Numbered from the stretch's first letter, positions 44,505 through 53,513 are shown. The stretch: DNA of 64,000 bases from Bacteriovoracaceae bacterium (GCA_947450475.1 CANFVK010000001.1:1-64000), one strand, 5' to 3'. A program made the numbers and translations. Notes: generated by a model from the sequence alone, not told the origin.

Positions 44505-45280
44505 TGAAAATTGCAGTCATACAACTCACGTCAGTTCTCGATTTTAAAAAAAATCTGGAAAAAATCCGATCTTTTTTGGTATTAGCTAAGCAGCAAGATG
44601 CCGTTGCCGCATTTTTGCCAGAGGTTTTTTATTCAATGAGTGATGGTCAAAGTCCAACTCCATTTTTAATTGAAGATGATGGAGAGCACTTTCTTGAGAT
44701 TAAAAAACTTTCTACAGATTTTGAAATGGCCATCATCGGTGGATCAGCTGCAGCGAAGTTAAATGGAAATGTCGTTAACCGAGCTTATAATTTTGATAAA
44801 TTTGGAAATAATCTTGGCCACTATGATAAGGTTCATCTCTTTGCTTGTGATCTTCCAGAAAAAAAACTTTCAGAGGCTAAAACTTATACTGCTGGCTCTG
44901 AAAACAAGATGGTTGAACTTGATTCAGTAAAAATTGGCTTAGGCATTTGTTTTGATTTACGCTTTAGCGAACAAGCATTGTTTTACCGCATGAATGGGGC
45001 AAAGATCCTAACTTATCCTGCCGCATTCACTGTACCCACAGGTAAAGCTCATTGGCACACGCTTTTAAAAGCTCGCGCTATAGAAAATCAATGCTTCGTC
45101 GTAGCCGCGGCCCAATGGGGCGATCATAATGAAAAAATTCAAACCTTCGGTCATTCTCTGGTCGTAGATCCCTGGGGAGAGGTTCTGCTAGATCTAGGAG
45201 ATGGCGAGAAAGTTGGAGTGATTGATCTTGATTTTTCTAAAATAGATTTAATTCGGCATTCAGTTTTAATGAATCGCTAA
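44504..45280 (+). CDS. Nitrilase-superfamily amidohydrolase, Nit1-like
   Basis: 258-residue carbon-nitrogen hydrolase. The Glu-Lys-Cys triad is in place: Glu in FLPEVFY, Lys in YDKVHLFACDLP and Cys in GLGICFDLRFSE. The segment HWHTLLKARAIENQCFVVAAAQWG and GHSLVVDPWGEVL resemble deaminated-glutathione amidase (Nit1), which repairs a by-product of transaminases; omega-amidase is the alternative. Its start overlaps ugd by one base, but a biochemical link to glycan synthesis is not evident. It overlaps the convergent GT4 gene by 4 bases. Confidence 0.9.
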   Translation: MKIAVIQLTSVLDFKKNLEKIRSFLVLAKQQDAVAAFLPEVFYSMSDGQSPTPFLIEDDGEHFLEIKKLSTDFEMAIIGGSAAAKLNGNVVNRAYNFDKFGNNLGHYDKVHLFACDLPEKKLSEAKTYTAGSENKMVELDSVKIGLGICFDLRFSEQALFYRMNGAKILTYPAAFTVPTGKAHWHTLLKARAIENQCFVVAAAQWGDHNEKIQTFGHSLVVDPWGEVLLDLGDGEKVGVIDLDFSKIDLIRHSVLMNR

Positions 45281-46236
45281 AAAGGTAAAAGATTTTCTGC
45301 ACGCTCCTTTAGTTGGTAGGTTGGAGCTTCTGGATTTAATATAACTCCTGAGATAACTTTTTCATAAAGGGCCAAATAGCTTTGAGAGTGCTTGGTAATG
45401 GCAAACTGATCTTCAACGTATTTTCGAATGACTCTAGGATCAAATGCTTTTTTTGGATTTTTTACTTTATCAAGAAGTTCGTTGTAATTATTAACAACAA
45501 AACCGGCTTCAGGATTGATAAGCTCAGGAAGACTTCCATATGTTGATCCAATGACTGGCAATCCTTGCGACATAGCTTCAATTACGGCAATACCAAAGGG
45601 CTCGTGCCAACGCACGGGAAACAAAAGAGCATCGCAAGAACGTATCAGTTTTATTTTTTGCTCGCCTCCAATGATGCCATGATTGTGAATGTAGCGAGAA
45701 AGTCCCCACCATCTTCCACCGGCAACATGTAAATGCTTGCTTGCAGATCGAGAAGCCTTCACTGATTGAGCAAGGTTTTTAACTCGCCAAGAGGCTTTTG
45801 CCAAAAAGAGAAACTGATCCCAGTTTTTTGGAGAGTATTCAAAAGGATATTCGGAAAGATCAATCGCATTGTGTACAAATTGATTAGAGCCATGGAGTTC
45901 GGCGTGCTTTTTTGAAACGAAGACCGAGTTAAGACAAAAGAGTTCGCCCAACTTTCCATTGCCGTGAACTGTTTGAATGGTTGGAATGTCTCCCGGAACT
46001 TTTTGATTATGACTTAAATGAATGATGTCTGCACTTTTAGGGATGAGAGATTCCCAATTATTTTGGATTGGAATCAATTCAATTCCATGAGCTTCAACTT
46101 GAGAATCAGCCGGGCCGATAAAAACTACGGAGTGTCCCAATCGAGTAAGTTCTTTCATGTGCCAAAAAAGTATTCTTTCGGTTCCACCATAGCCCATGAC
46201 AGGAAGTGGGCTATGGTGTTGAAAAACTATTTTCAT
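45277..46236 (-). CDS. Glycosyltransferase family 4 (GT-B)
   Basis: 319 residues. GT-B fold with the N-terminal GYGGTERILFW region and the nucleotide-sugar donor site near residues 215-240 (HEPFGIAVIEAMSQGLPVIG, the Ex7E motif). It retains the sugar anomer in the known family members. It overlaps the GT2 paralog upstream by 4 bases (ATGA), so these two minus-strand genes form a coupled pair. Acceptor unknown. A likely step in LPS core or O-antigen assembly. Confidence 0.92.
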   Translation of the reverse strand: MKIVFQHHSPLPVMGYGGTERILFWHMKELTRLGHSVVFIGPADSQVEAHGIELIPIQNNWESLIPKSADIIHLSHNQKVPGDIPTIQTVHGNGKLGELFCLNSVFVSKKHAELHGSNQFVHNAIDLSEYPFEYSPKNWDQFLFLAKASWRVKNLAQSVKASRSASKHLHVAGGRWWGLSRYIHNHGIIGGEQKIKLIRSCDALLFPVRWHEPFGIAVIEAMSQGLPVIGSTYGSLPELINPEAGFVVNNYNELLDKVKNPKKAFDPRVIRKYVEDQFAITKHSQSYLALYEKVISGVILNPEAPTYQLKERAENLLPF

Positions 46237-46994
46237 ATCTTTTTTCCAAGCTGAAGATCGTAGAGTTTGGCGTACTTTAAAAGTGCTGCAAGAGAATTAA
46301 TGAAGCATATGATAAATCCATAACGACCATCGAGAAAACCTCGTTTAAGAAAGTAGTCGCGAAAAAACTGGAAAAAAGGGCGAGTGAGGATGAGTATGAG
46401 TGACGATTTTTTGCCTTCAGTCCAAGCTGCTTTTGCCGCAATTGTAGTAAACTTGTTGGTTTGAACAATATGCTCACTTATAGAATTATAACTAAAGTGA
46501 TAGAGATCACCACTAAGCACTTTGAACTTTTCATTTTTTAGCATTGTTAAGTAATCATGAGGGTTGCTTCCGCTCCAGCGAGCGGCTGATTTTTTTATTA
46601 AGCGCAATTTAGTATCGGGGTACCATCCACAATGCTTTATCCATTGTCCGCAATAATTATTGAGTCGATGAAATGCGTAGCCTTCATAAAAAGGATTCAA
46701 TTTTACTTTTTTTATTTCGGCAAGTAGATCAGACGAAAGTGCTTCATCTGCATCAAGACTTAGGACATAATCGTGAGTAGCTAAATCTAGTGCAACATTT
46801 TTTTGCTCTATATGACCTTGAAATGGGTGTTTTATAAAGCGCACATTATTTTGAGCACAGATTTCTTCAGTCTTATCCGTGGAAAAAGAATCAACCACCA
46901 GGATTTCGTCGGCGATATCTTTTACAGAGTCTAGGCAACGAGTAATGTTGAGCTCTTCATTAAAAGTTATTATAGCGACTGTAAGTTTAATCAT
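46233..46994 (-). CDS. Glycosyltransferase family 2, WaaE/KdtX-like (paralog)
   Basis: 253 residues, closely similar to the protein encoded at 41412: IITFNEELNITRCLDS, VDSFSTDKT, LSLDADEALSS, HCGWYPDTKLRL and LDGRYGFIICFINSL all have counterparts. The start is ATG 46994 (MIKLTVAIITFNEE); upstream in-frame extension would run into the divergent GT9 gene. The start lies only 16 bases from the GT9 start. Its stop overlaps the GT4 start by 4 bases. Confidence 0.92.
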   Translation of the reverse strand: MIKLTVAIITFNEELNITRCLDSVKDIADEILVVDSFSTDKTEEICAQNNVRFIKHPFQGHIEQKNVALDLATHDYVLSLDADEALSSDLLAEIKKVKLNPFYEGYAFHRLNNYCGQWIKHCGWYPDTKLRLIKKSAARWSGSNPHDYLTMLKNEKFKVLSGDLYHFSYNSISEHIVQTNKFTTIAAKAAWTEGKKSSLILILTRPFFQFFRDYFLKRGFLDGRYGFIICFINSLAALLKYAKLYDLQLGKKI

Positions 46995-47002
46995 GATATA
47001 AT
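46994..47002 (+). promoter_or_regulatory. Extended -10 of the GT9 gene, leaderless transcript predicted
   Basis: TGATATAAT matches the extended -10 TGnTATAAT perfectly (TG 46994-46995, TATAAT 46997-47002). The start would fall at about 47009, two bases before ATG 47011. No ribosome binding site is present. The promoter overlaps the divergent GT2 start codon. Confidence 0.6.
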
Positions 47003-47010
47003 CAATCCCA

Positions 47011-48051
47011 ATGGAAACTAAAAATAACATTCTCATCGTGAAAAATCGCGCATTAGGCGATTCAATCATGGGACTGAGTTCAGTCCAATACTTAAGAACA
47101 TTGTACCCTCAGGCTAACATTGTTTATGCTGTTCCTCAATGGGTTGCCCCGCTTTATGATCTGACGAAGACTTCTGCCAACCAGATTTACCCCCTTTCGC
47201 TTAAATCGGTGCGCGATTTTTTTGATACCTACTATGCTTTTCGCAAACTTAAAATTGATTACATTCATGAATTACATCAATCTGGTCGTGGAGCTAAAGC
47301 TTTTAGGCTTATTGCATTTCTTTTGGGCATTCCTTATACCACTCACAATCATCATATAAAAAGTAAAACTAAAGTTCTTGATCAAGGTGTTAGCAAACCA
47401 CTTATTCAAAGAGATCTTGATGGCGTTTATTCTTTTCTAGGATCAAGAGAAGTTCCCAATTATTTAAATTTCTCACCTCGGTTAGAAGTTGCAGGAAAAA
47501 GTCATTGCCAACAAAGAGTTATTTTTGGTGTTGTCGCCACCAGATCAACAAAAATGTGGCCTTTGGAAAACTTTATTAATTTAGCAAAATTAATTCAACA
47601 AACTTATCCTCAATTTAAAGTAGCCATTCCACTTTCTAGCAGCCTTCAAGATCAAAGCATAAAAAGTCAGCTGCTCGAATATGATCTTCCAACCAATATT
47701 GAAATCGTCGAAATGGCTTTATCACAATTGCCTAGTTATTTTAAAGAATCATCGTTTTATATCGGTAACGATACGGGACTTAAACACTTAGCGGTAGCCG
47801 TAGGATTAAAAACATTCACTATGTTTGGGCCTGAGCCAGTGCTCGAGTGGCATCCGTACAATGAAGAAAACCATAAGTATTTTTATATTGAAGGCCTTGA
47901 TTGTCGAACTCGCAAGAGTCACTATTGTGGCTTGGCAATCTGTGATTTAAGGGAAGATAATATGCAATGCCTGAAACTTCTAAGCGTCGAAAAAATTTTT
48001 AATTTAATAGCACCTACATGTAAGGATTTTCTCCACTCACATGATCTGTAA
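47011..48051 (+). CDS. Glycosyltransferase family 9 (heptosyltransferase-like)
   Basis: 346 residues of the GT9 family, which adds heptose from ADP-heptose to the LPS core. Visible features are RALGDSIMGLSSVQYL near the N-terminus, the donor-side block VVATRSTKMWPLENFINLAKLI and the conserved IGNDTGLKHLAVAVGLKTF with TMFGPEP. WaaC, WaaF and WaaQ cannot be told apart by sight. The gene appears to have a leaderless mRNA. Its 3' end overlaps the nfu-like gene by 38 bases. Confidence 0.92.
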   Translation: METKNNILIVKNRALGDSIMGLSSVQYLRTLYPQANIVYAVPQWVAPLYDLTKTSANQIYPLSLKSVRDFFDTYYAFRKLKIDYIHELHQSGRGAKAFRLIAFLLGIPYTTHNHHIKSKTKVLDQGVSKPLIQRDLDGVYSFLGSREVPNYLNFSPRLEVAGKSHCQQRVIFGVVATRSTKMWPLENFINLAKLIQQTYPQFKVAIPLSSSLQDQSIKSQLLEYDLPTNIEIVEMALSQLPSYFKESSFYIGNDTGLKHLAVAVGLKTFTMFGPEPVLEWHPYNEENHKYFYIEGLDCRTRKSHYCGLAICDLREDNMQCLKLLSVEKIFNLIAPTCKDFLHSHDL

Positions 48052-48268
48052 GGTCAATGACTTCAGAAATCATTGGAAAATTTTGCTTAACAAGTGTTTG
48101 AATACCGTCTTTTAATGTAGCCTTGGAGCTTGAACAGCCTTGGCATCCACCGGAGAGACGAACAAAGAGTTTGTCGTTATCAAGATCGACAATCTCGACA
48201 TTGCCACCGTGAGCGGCAAGCGCAGGTCTAACCTGTTCATCAAATAATAATTCTAATTTCCTAAGCAT
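48014..48268 (-). CDS. NifU C-terminal-domain (Nfu-type) Fe-S carrier
   Basis: 84-residue single-domain Nfu protein that carries and delivers Fe-S clusters to targets. The CxxC motif is in GGCQGCSSSKATL. N-terminal segment VRPALAAHGGNVEIV fits the family. It is the minimal form, lacking the A-type domain of NfuA. It lies 12 bases after rsmE and overlaps the convergent GT9 gene by 38 bases. It could serve the Fe-S methyltransferase at 36710, but also many other targets. Confidence 0.93.
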   Translation of the reverse strand: MLRKLELLFDEQVRPALAAHGGNVEIVDLDNDKLFVRLSGGCQGCSSSKATLKDGIQTLVKQNFPMISEVIDLTDHVSGENPYM

Positions 48269-48280
48269 ATAGTAATCCTT

Positions 48281-48988
48281 TTAAAATTTGTTTCGCAATA
48301 ATTCTAGCTGAGAAAAAGCGCAATAGACAGCATGTTCTACCCTTAAAATACTTGAGGAGATTTTTATACTCTCAAATCCTGATGAATGAAAATGCTCAAG
48401 ATCTTCTGAAATAAATCCTCTTTCCGGACCGATAGCAATGGTTATCGGTTTTTCAAAATCGATGGGTGAGTTTAAAAAACTAGTTTTGCCATTTAAATCT
48501 AGCACAAATTTTTGTGCCTCATTTTTATATTGAGCTGCAGGATTATATTTATCTAATTTAAATTCCGGCAAACGATCATAAAGAGCTGACTGAGAAAGAC
48601 CATTGATCAGAAATTCTTCATAAGCTTGAGCTTCAAATATTTTTGATGCAAGGTAACTTTTTTCGGAAAGCGCTGCTTTATAGAAATGTATTTTTCTGAC
48701 TCCAAAAGTAGTGGCATGTTCAAGAATTTTTTTGCTGGTCTGGGGCCTTGATAGACCAACAACTAAGTCGACCCATTGCTTGGCTCCTGGTTGTATGGGG
48801 CCCAATTTCAATTCACAGAAATGAGCTGAGATCGAAACAATATGTGCTTGGGTTAGCCCAACATTTAGGACTGTGCATTTTAACTTATCACCAATTTTGG
48901 ATTTAAGTGTGTTGTGTAGATGGGCCAGGGTAACTGGATCGTTAATGAGTCCACTTTGGTCCTTTAGAATTATTGAATTCATAAGCAT
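48281..48988 (-). CDS. rsmE: 16S rRNA (uracil-1498-N3-)-methyltransferase RsmE
   Basis: 235-residue SPOUT methyltransferase that methylates U1498 in helix 44 of 16S rRNA. An N-terminal PUA-like domain is followed by the knot with AIGPERGFISEDLEHF and SILRVEHAVYCAF at the C-terminus, the usual RsmE signatures (GPEGG/ LRxETA forms here replaced by GPERG and LRVEHA). An in-frame ATG two codons later is an alternative start. It is followed 12 bases later by the nfu-like gene. Confidence 0.92.
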   Translation of the reverse strand: MLMNSIILKDQSGLINDPVTLAHLHNTLKSKIGDKLKCTVLNVGLTQAHIVSISAHFCELKLGPIQPGAKQWVDLVVGLSRPQTSKKILEHATTFGVRKIHFYKAALSEKSYLASKIFEAQAYEEFLINGLSQSALYDRLPEFKLDKYNPAAQYKNEAQKFVLDLNGKTSFLNSPIDFEKPITIAIGPERGFISEDLEHFHSSGFESIKISSSILRVEHAVYCAFSQLELLRNKF

Positions 48989-49026
48989 TGCTTCTCATCA
49001 AGAACAAAGCTCGTCAAGTCATAAAA

Positions 49027-49050
49027 AAAGGCAAGCCGAAGCCTGCCTTT
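49027..49050 (-). terminator. Terminator of the small barrel gene
   Basis: Stem of 7 bp (AAAGGCA / TGCCTTT) plus a mismatch and a further GC pair, loop CGAA; on the minus strand seven T residues follow. Confidence 0.8.
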
Positions 49051-49064
49051 ATTAGTAGAAAAAA

Positions 49065-49661
49065 TTATAAATTAATTGGCAAACTCACTCCGAGTGCGAT
49101 TTCAGAAGTATCAATCTTGGGACTTAGTGAAGATTTTACGCCAGTTGAAGCATTAAAGCTAGAGTCGTAAGAAGAAGTACGGTAAAGCAAATTGACGCTC
49201 ACAAAAGGAAACCCTGTAAATCCTAGACCCAGTTCTGTACCACTTCCAGTTGAATAGTCTCCATTGCCAGCTATGATCGACGTTGAAGAAGCTGTTATTT
49301 TATCAGAAAAGTAATAGCCTGCCCAAGCTCGTAGCAAAATTGGAAATTTGTAGCCAATAAAAGCTCCTACTTGGTCGCGATCGTAATCTAAGTTATAAGT
49401 TGTACCTAAAAAATCTGTTTTATATCCAATCGTAGAATGTGTGTAATCCAAACCTGCCATTAGTCCAAAGAATTGATAACCTAGCTTTCCACCGTATTGA
49501 GCACCCGAGTAAGTTATTTTTAATTGGTTATAATCTGCATTCCCCAAAAAGCCGTAAGCGACATGTGGCTCTATGAGCAGACCAGCTTGAGCACTTGTGG
49601 TAAAAAACGAGAAAACTAAAATAAAGCAACTAGCAAAAAATGATTGTCTTAAATTTTTCAT
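49065..49661 (-). CDS. Small outer-membrane beta-barrel protein
   Basis: 198 residues. A signal peptide ends near SAQAG. The mature protein starts LIEPHVAYGFLGN and shows about eight amphipathic strands (YGGKLGYQFFGLMAG; DQVGAFIGYKFPI; TELGLGFTGF; VSVNLLYR), ending near IALGVSLPINL. This matches the OmpA/OprH-like small-barrel size. A CGGAGG ribosome binding site precedes the ATG. Single gene with its own terminator, divergent from the DExH helicase. Function unknown. Confidence 0.8.
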   Translation of the reverse strand: MKNLRQSFFASCFILVFSFFTTSAQAGLLIEPHVAYGFLGNADYNQLKITYSGAQYGGKLGYQFFGLMAGLDYTHSTIGYKTDFLGTTYNLDYDRDQVGAFIGYKFPILLRAWAGYYFSDKITASSTSIIAGNGDYSTGSGTELGLGFTGFPFVSVNLLYRTSSYDSSFNASTGVKSSLSPKIDTSEIALGVSLPINL

Positions 49662-49794
49662 CTGTCCTCCGTGAAATAGTTCTTATCAATAATTATGTTT
49701 CTATCTCTTTAAAAAATCCATCAATATATCATTTTTTTATTGATTTGCGCAAAATTTGAAGAGGGCGTTTTTTTAAGAACAATATTTTCCAGAC

Positions 49795-50853
49795 TTGCAA
49801 ATTTTGGAGAATTTTGCACTTGCATGGATTAAAAGTATGAAATTAGTTAATGAATTATTTTTGCCAAGTCAATTTACACTTCTCACAGCTCCAGTTGCGG
49901 CCGGAAAAACTAAGTTGATAATTGATTTTTACCAGTCCCAACAATATAAAATGATCTTTGTTTCACCACTTCGTGCTCTTGCCAACGAGGTTTATTCAAA
50001 ATTGTCTAAAGAAAATAAGAATGTTTTTTTAACTGGAGGTAAATTACCGCTTGAAGAATGCTTCATGAATTTTCTGCAATCTCGAAAAAGTGTACTGATT
50101 GCTACAATGGAACTTCTAAATGAAGAGTTTCTCGAAGCGTGCTTTGGTCAGTCAGAAAATATTTTTTTTGTGCTTGATGAATTTCATCTTTTTTATCACT
50201 GGGGAGAACAATTTCGGCCTATTCTCCACGATCGTTTTTTGGCCATTTTGGAAACGCAAGCTCCAGTGCTGGGAATTACGGCGACGATGAGCCAGGATTT
50301 GGTCGCGAACTTAAATAAAGATCTTGCCTATCATCATGACTATTGGTTTCATCTGGATTTTGGCAATCACCAATTACATAGAGCACCTAGGCGAATAAAT
50401 TATTTTAGCCTGAGTGAAAAAGCTAGGTTTAGTCGAGTATTATGGAAAGAGTTACGATTCAAGAGAAAAGAATCAGTTTTTATAGTCTTTTGTTCTTACC
50501 GATCAGAAGTAGAAGAAATGGTAACGCGATCGAATCGATTGGGCATTCCTGCTTTGGGGTGTGTGGGGGGAGAAGTCGAACTTTTTCTTTCTCAGTTGGA
50601 TAACCCTAGTGAGGCCGTTGAAGTTATTTTTTCCACAACCACACTTAGTCATGGTGTTAACTTACCAGAAATAAAAAAAGTTTTTATTAATTATGAAGTC
50701 AAAAATTTCGATTTTTGGTTGCAAATGGTGGGACGTGGAGGACGGCAAGGTGCCGAATATGAAGTATATTGCTTTGATCATTTTTTAAAAGATAAAAGAA
50801 CTCATTTTAAAGATAAAATGTTGCATCTTTTTTCAGATTTCGTAGGAATCTAA
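49795..50853 (+). CDS. Compact DExH-box helicase-like protein
   Basis: 352 residues, so only the two RecA-like lobes with almost nothing else. Walker A is LLTAPVAAGKTKL (about 30-43), the DExH box DEFHLF (about 128) and motif III ITATMS. In lobe 2, VFCSYRSEVEEM and TTTLSHGVNLPEIKKVFI with QMVGRGGRQG (the arginine fingers near 330) are clear. The spacing resembles the Ski2/RecQ-like superfamily 2 class, but no accessory domain is present. Start TTG 49795 or ATG 49837. It lies 3 bases before recO, so a repair role is plausible only by context. Confidence 0.82.
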   Translation: MQILENFALAWIKSMKLVNELFLPSQFTLLTAPVAAGKTKLIIDFYQSQQYKMIFVSPLRALANEVYSKLSKENKNVFLTGGKLPLEECFMNFLQSRKSVLIATMELLNEEFLEACFGQSENIFFVLDEFHLFYHWGEQFRPILHDRFLAILETQAPVLGITATMSQDLVANLNKDLAYHHDYWFHLDFGNHQLHRAPRRINYFSLSEKARFSRVLWKELRFKRKESVFIVFCSYRSEVEEMVTRSNRLGIPALGCVGGEVELFLSQLDNPSEAVEVIFSTTTLSHGVNLPEIKKVFINYEVKNFDFWLQMVGRGGRQGAEYEVYCFDHFLKDKRTHFKDKMLHLFSDFVGI

Positions 50854-50856
50854 TGG

Positions 50857-51684
50857 GTGACTTCGATCATTAAAATTGTTAAATTCATGGTAATGCAAAC
50901 AAAAATTGAAGGTATTGTTCTTTCTAAAATTCCTTACGATGAAAGGCATATTGTTGCACACTTAATGCTGAGATCTGGCAGAAAGGTATCAGTTATTTTT
51001 TACGGTGGTAGAGGCGGTGGTGTTAAGCAAAAGTCCTCAATTATAGAATTGGGATTTATGTTGGCAGTTGAACTTCGCGCCAGTAAATCTGGAGTTGATG
51101 TCTATCACGCCAAAGAGTGGAATTTAATTTGGCATCATGATCTTATTCGTTTAGAGCACAGTGCTTTTTATTTACTTTGTTTTTTTTTAGAATTGTCAAA
51201 TCGCATTTCACCGAACGAAAATTTGCATGATGTTCACGAGGAAAATACTGAAATGACGGGCCTTTTTACATCTTTGAGTAATGCTTTAGTGCATTTAGAG
51301 AAAAGTTTGCAAATGAAATCTTTTTATACACATACTCATTCAGTTATTTTCCTAACTAAGTTACTTTTGCACCTAGGAGTTTTTCCTGAGCGAGAACATT
51401 GCACCCTTTGTGGTGAAGGTCTTTCTGGCTTTAACGATATGTATCTCATCGCCGATGAGGGCGGCTTTGCTTGTCCTCCCTGTATGAATCAACGTAGTGC
51501 TTACTCCGTACAATCGGGAAGGGAATTGTGGGAGTTGGTCGGTCATATTGCTCATACCAAATACTCTGATCTTGGGACCATTAAGCTCGAATTTAAGTCA
51601 CTGCCTCGTATGCTTTTTCATTATTTTTGTTTTCAATTTCATTTTGAAGAAAAAGATTTTAAGACAGCTAGTATGGTCTTTTAA
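50857..51684 (+). CDS. recO: DNA repair protein RecO
   Basis: 275 residues. An N-terminal OB fold (TKIEGIVLSKIPYDERHIVAHL) is followed by the helical domain with a Cys4 zinc finger (HCTLC, then FACPPC). RecO loads RecA on SSB-coated gaps together with RecR. GTG 50857 is preceded by AGGA 9 bases upstream; ATG 50887/50893 are alternatives that give a more usual N-terminus but lack a ribosome binding site. It follows the DExH protein by 3 bases. Confidence 0.92.
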   Translation: MTSIIKIVKFMVMQTKIEGIVLSKIPYDERHIVAHLMLRSGRKVSVIFYGGRGGGVKQKSSIIELGFMLAVELRASKSGVDVYHAKEWNLIWHHDLIRLEHSAFYLLCFFLELSNRISPNENLHDVHEENTEMTGLFTSLSNALVHLEKSLQMKSFYTHTHSVIFLTKLLLHLGVFPEREHCTLCGEGLSGFNDMYLIADEGGFACPPCMNQRSAYSVQSGRELWELVGHIAHTKYSDLGTIKLEFKSLPRMLFHYFCFQFHFEEKDFKTASMVF

Positions 51685-51711
51685 AGGCTAATGAGTTAAG
51701 GTTTGCAGACC

Positions 51712-53427
51712 ATGTATTTTAAATTAATCAAACAACTTTATCCCTACCTAAAGCCTTATAAAAAAATGGCGATTGGAGCTTTTATTCTTTCGTTCGTTCT
51801 CGCGGCATTTTCGGGAGCGCAAGTAAAGTTAGTAAAGCCCATTTTCGATCAAGGTCTTATCGGAAAAGCATCATTGCATGAAGTTTTGACTTTAGCTGGC
51901 TTACTTTTTTTGATTGGATTATTAAATTTTCCTGCCAGATTCTTTCATTTTTACTGGTTAAGATTTGTTGGTGAAAAAATAAACAATGATATGCGAGAAG
52001 AAGTTTTCTCAAAGCTCCAAAAACTTCCAACTAGTTTTTATAATCAAAATAAGCAGGGGAGAATGCTCTCTACCATTCTTAACGATGCTGAAATGTTTGC
52101 ACAATCTTTTCGTGCAGTTATCGACATCGTAAGAGAGCCCGCAAAAGGTATTGTTTATTTAGGTTTGGCCGTCTGGAGTGACTGGCAACTTACTTTGGTT
52201 ATCCTGATTGTGGGGCCTCTTTTTGTTGCGATTTTTCAAATTAGCGGGAAGAAAATTAAACTCAATCAGGCTCAGGTTCAGGAAGGTCGAGCAGAATTCA
52301 CTCATAATTTAAGTGAAGGACTTTCGGCCCACAAGGTGACGAAAGCCTTTAATCTACAAAAGTTTGTAATGGAGCGTTTTAAAAAATCACAGGATTATTA
52401 TTTTCATTTTGTTATGAAAACCTCTAAAGTTGAGGAGATTGCCCATCCGTTTGTAGAGCTAGTAGGGGCATTTGCATTTTCAATTGTTATAATTTTTGCT
52501 TATTTTAGAATTAGATCAAATGCCATGACTGTTGGGGATTTTATTCAGTTTACTGCTGCTTTGGCTTTATTGATGGATCCCATTCGAAAATATTCTCAAG
52601 CCAACGTCAAATTAGGACAAGGTTTAGCCGCAATGGATCGGCTAAATGAGATCTTAAAAATTGAAGAAGAAGTAGATCGTGGGGACATTGATTTGGTAAA
52701 GTTCCAGCATGACATTCAAATAAAAAATTTAAGTTTTAGCTATGGAGCGGGCGACGTCATCAATGATCTTTCGTTGAGTATTAAAAAAGGCCAGAAAGTT
52801 GCTTTTGTCGGCTTGTCGGGCTCAGGGAAATCAACCCTAATTAATTTACTGTTGGGACTTTACCCAGTTGAGCAAGGAAGCATTAGCATTGATGAAATAA
52901 ATATAAAAAATATAAAGCTTAAGTCTCTTCGCAAGCTTTTTGGTTTAGTTTCTCAAGATATTTTTCTATTTCATGACAGCATTCGCAATAATCTAGCGCT
53001 TGGCGGTAAATTTTCAGAAACTGAAATAGCACGGGCGCTAGAAGTCTCGTATGCTTTTGAGTTTGTCAGTAAACTTCCACAGGGTCTTGAAACCATTATC
53101 GGTGACAGGGGAGCTAAGCTCTCTGGTGGGCAGCAGCAACGACTTACAATTGCACGGGCATTTTTACAAAATACTGAAATTCTTCTTTTTGATGAAGCTA
53201 CTTCGGCCCTAGATAATGAATCTGAAAAAGTTGTTCAAAGAGCGCTAGAAGCGATTGCTGGTAACAAAACAGTTGTTGCCGTAGCGCATAGGCTTTCAAC
53301 GATTCAGGAATATGATCAAATATTTGTGATGAAAGATGGTCGCCTGGTAGAGCAAGGGACGCACAGCGAACTAATTGCTAAAAGCGGTGAATATAAAAAA
53401 CTCTATGAGCTCTCTCTTAAGAGCTAA
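51712..53427 (+). CDS. ABC-type lipid A exporter, MsbA-like
   Basis: 571 residues. Six membrane helices in the first 300 residues are followed by an ABC ATPase domain: Walker A GLSGSGKSTLINLL, Q-loop QDIFLF, signature LSGGQQQRLTIARAFL, Walker B ILLFDEATSALD and the H-loop VAHRLSTI. The half-transporter size fits MsbA, which flips lipid A-core across the inner membrane and would complement the glycan locus. Multidrug half-transporters are the alternative. ATG 51712 is chosen; a TTG 9 bases earlier sits too close to the AAGG. Confidence 0.9.
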   Translation: MYFKLIKQLYPYLKPYKKMAIGAFILSFVLAAFSGAQVKLVKPIFDQGLIGKASLHEVLTLAGLLFLIGLLNFPARFFHFYWLRFVGEKINNDMREEVFSKLQKLPTSFYNQNKQGRMLSTILNDAEMFAQSFRAVIDIVREPAKGIVYLGLAVWSDWQLTLVILIVGPLFVAIFQISGKKIKLNQAQVQEGRAEFTHNLSEGLSAHKVTKAFNLQKFVMERFKKSQDYYFHFVMKTSKVEEIAHPFVELVGAFAFSIVIIFAYFRIRSNAMTVGDFIQFTAALALLMDPIRKYSQANVKLGQGLAAMDRLNEILKIEEEVDRGDIDLVKFQHDIQIKNLSFSYGAGDVINDLSLSIKKGQKVAFVGLSGSGKSTLINLLLGLYPVEQGSISIDEINIKNIKLKSLRKLFGLVSQDIFLFHDSIRNNLALGGKFSETEIARALEVSYAFEFVSKLPQGLETIIGDRGAKLSGGQQQRLTIARAFLQNTEILLFDEATSALDNESEKVVQRALEAIAGNKTVVAVAHRLSTIQEYDQIFVMKDGRLVEQGTHSELIAKSGEYKKLYELSLKS

Positions 53428-53513
53428 AATGATGCTTTAAAGTCTATGCCATTCCTAGTAAACTTCTGTTTGAAATTTTAATCATTTTTGATCTAAATAA
53501 CAGGAGTCCAATC

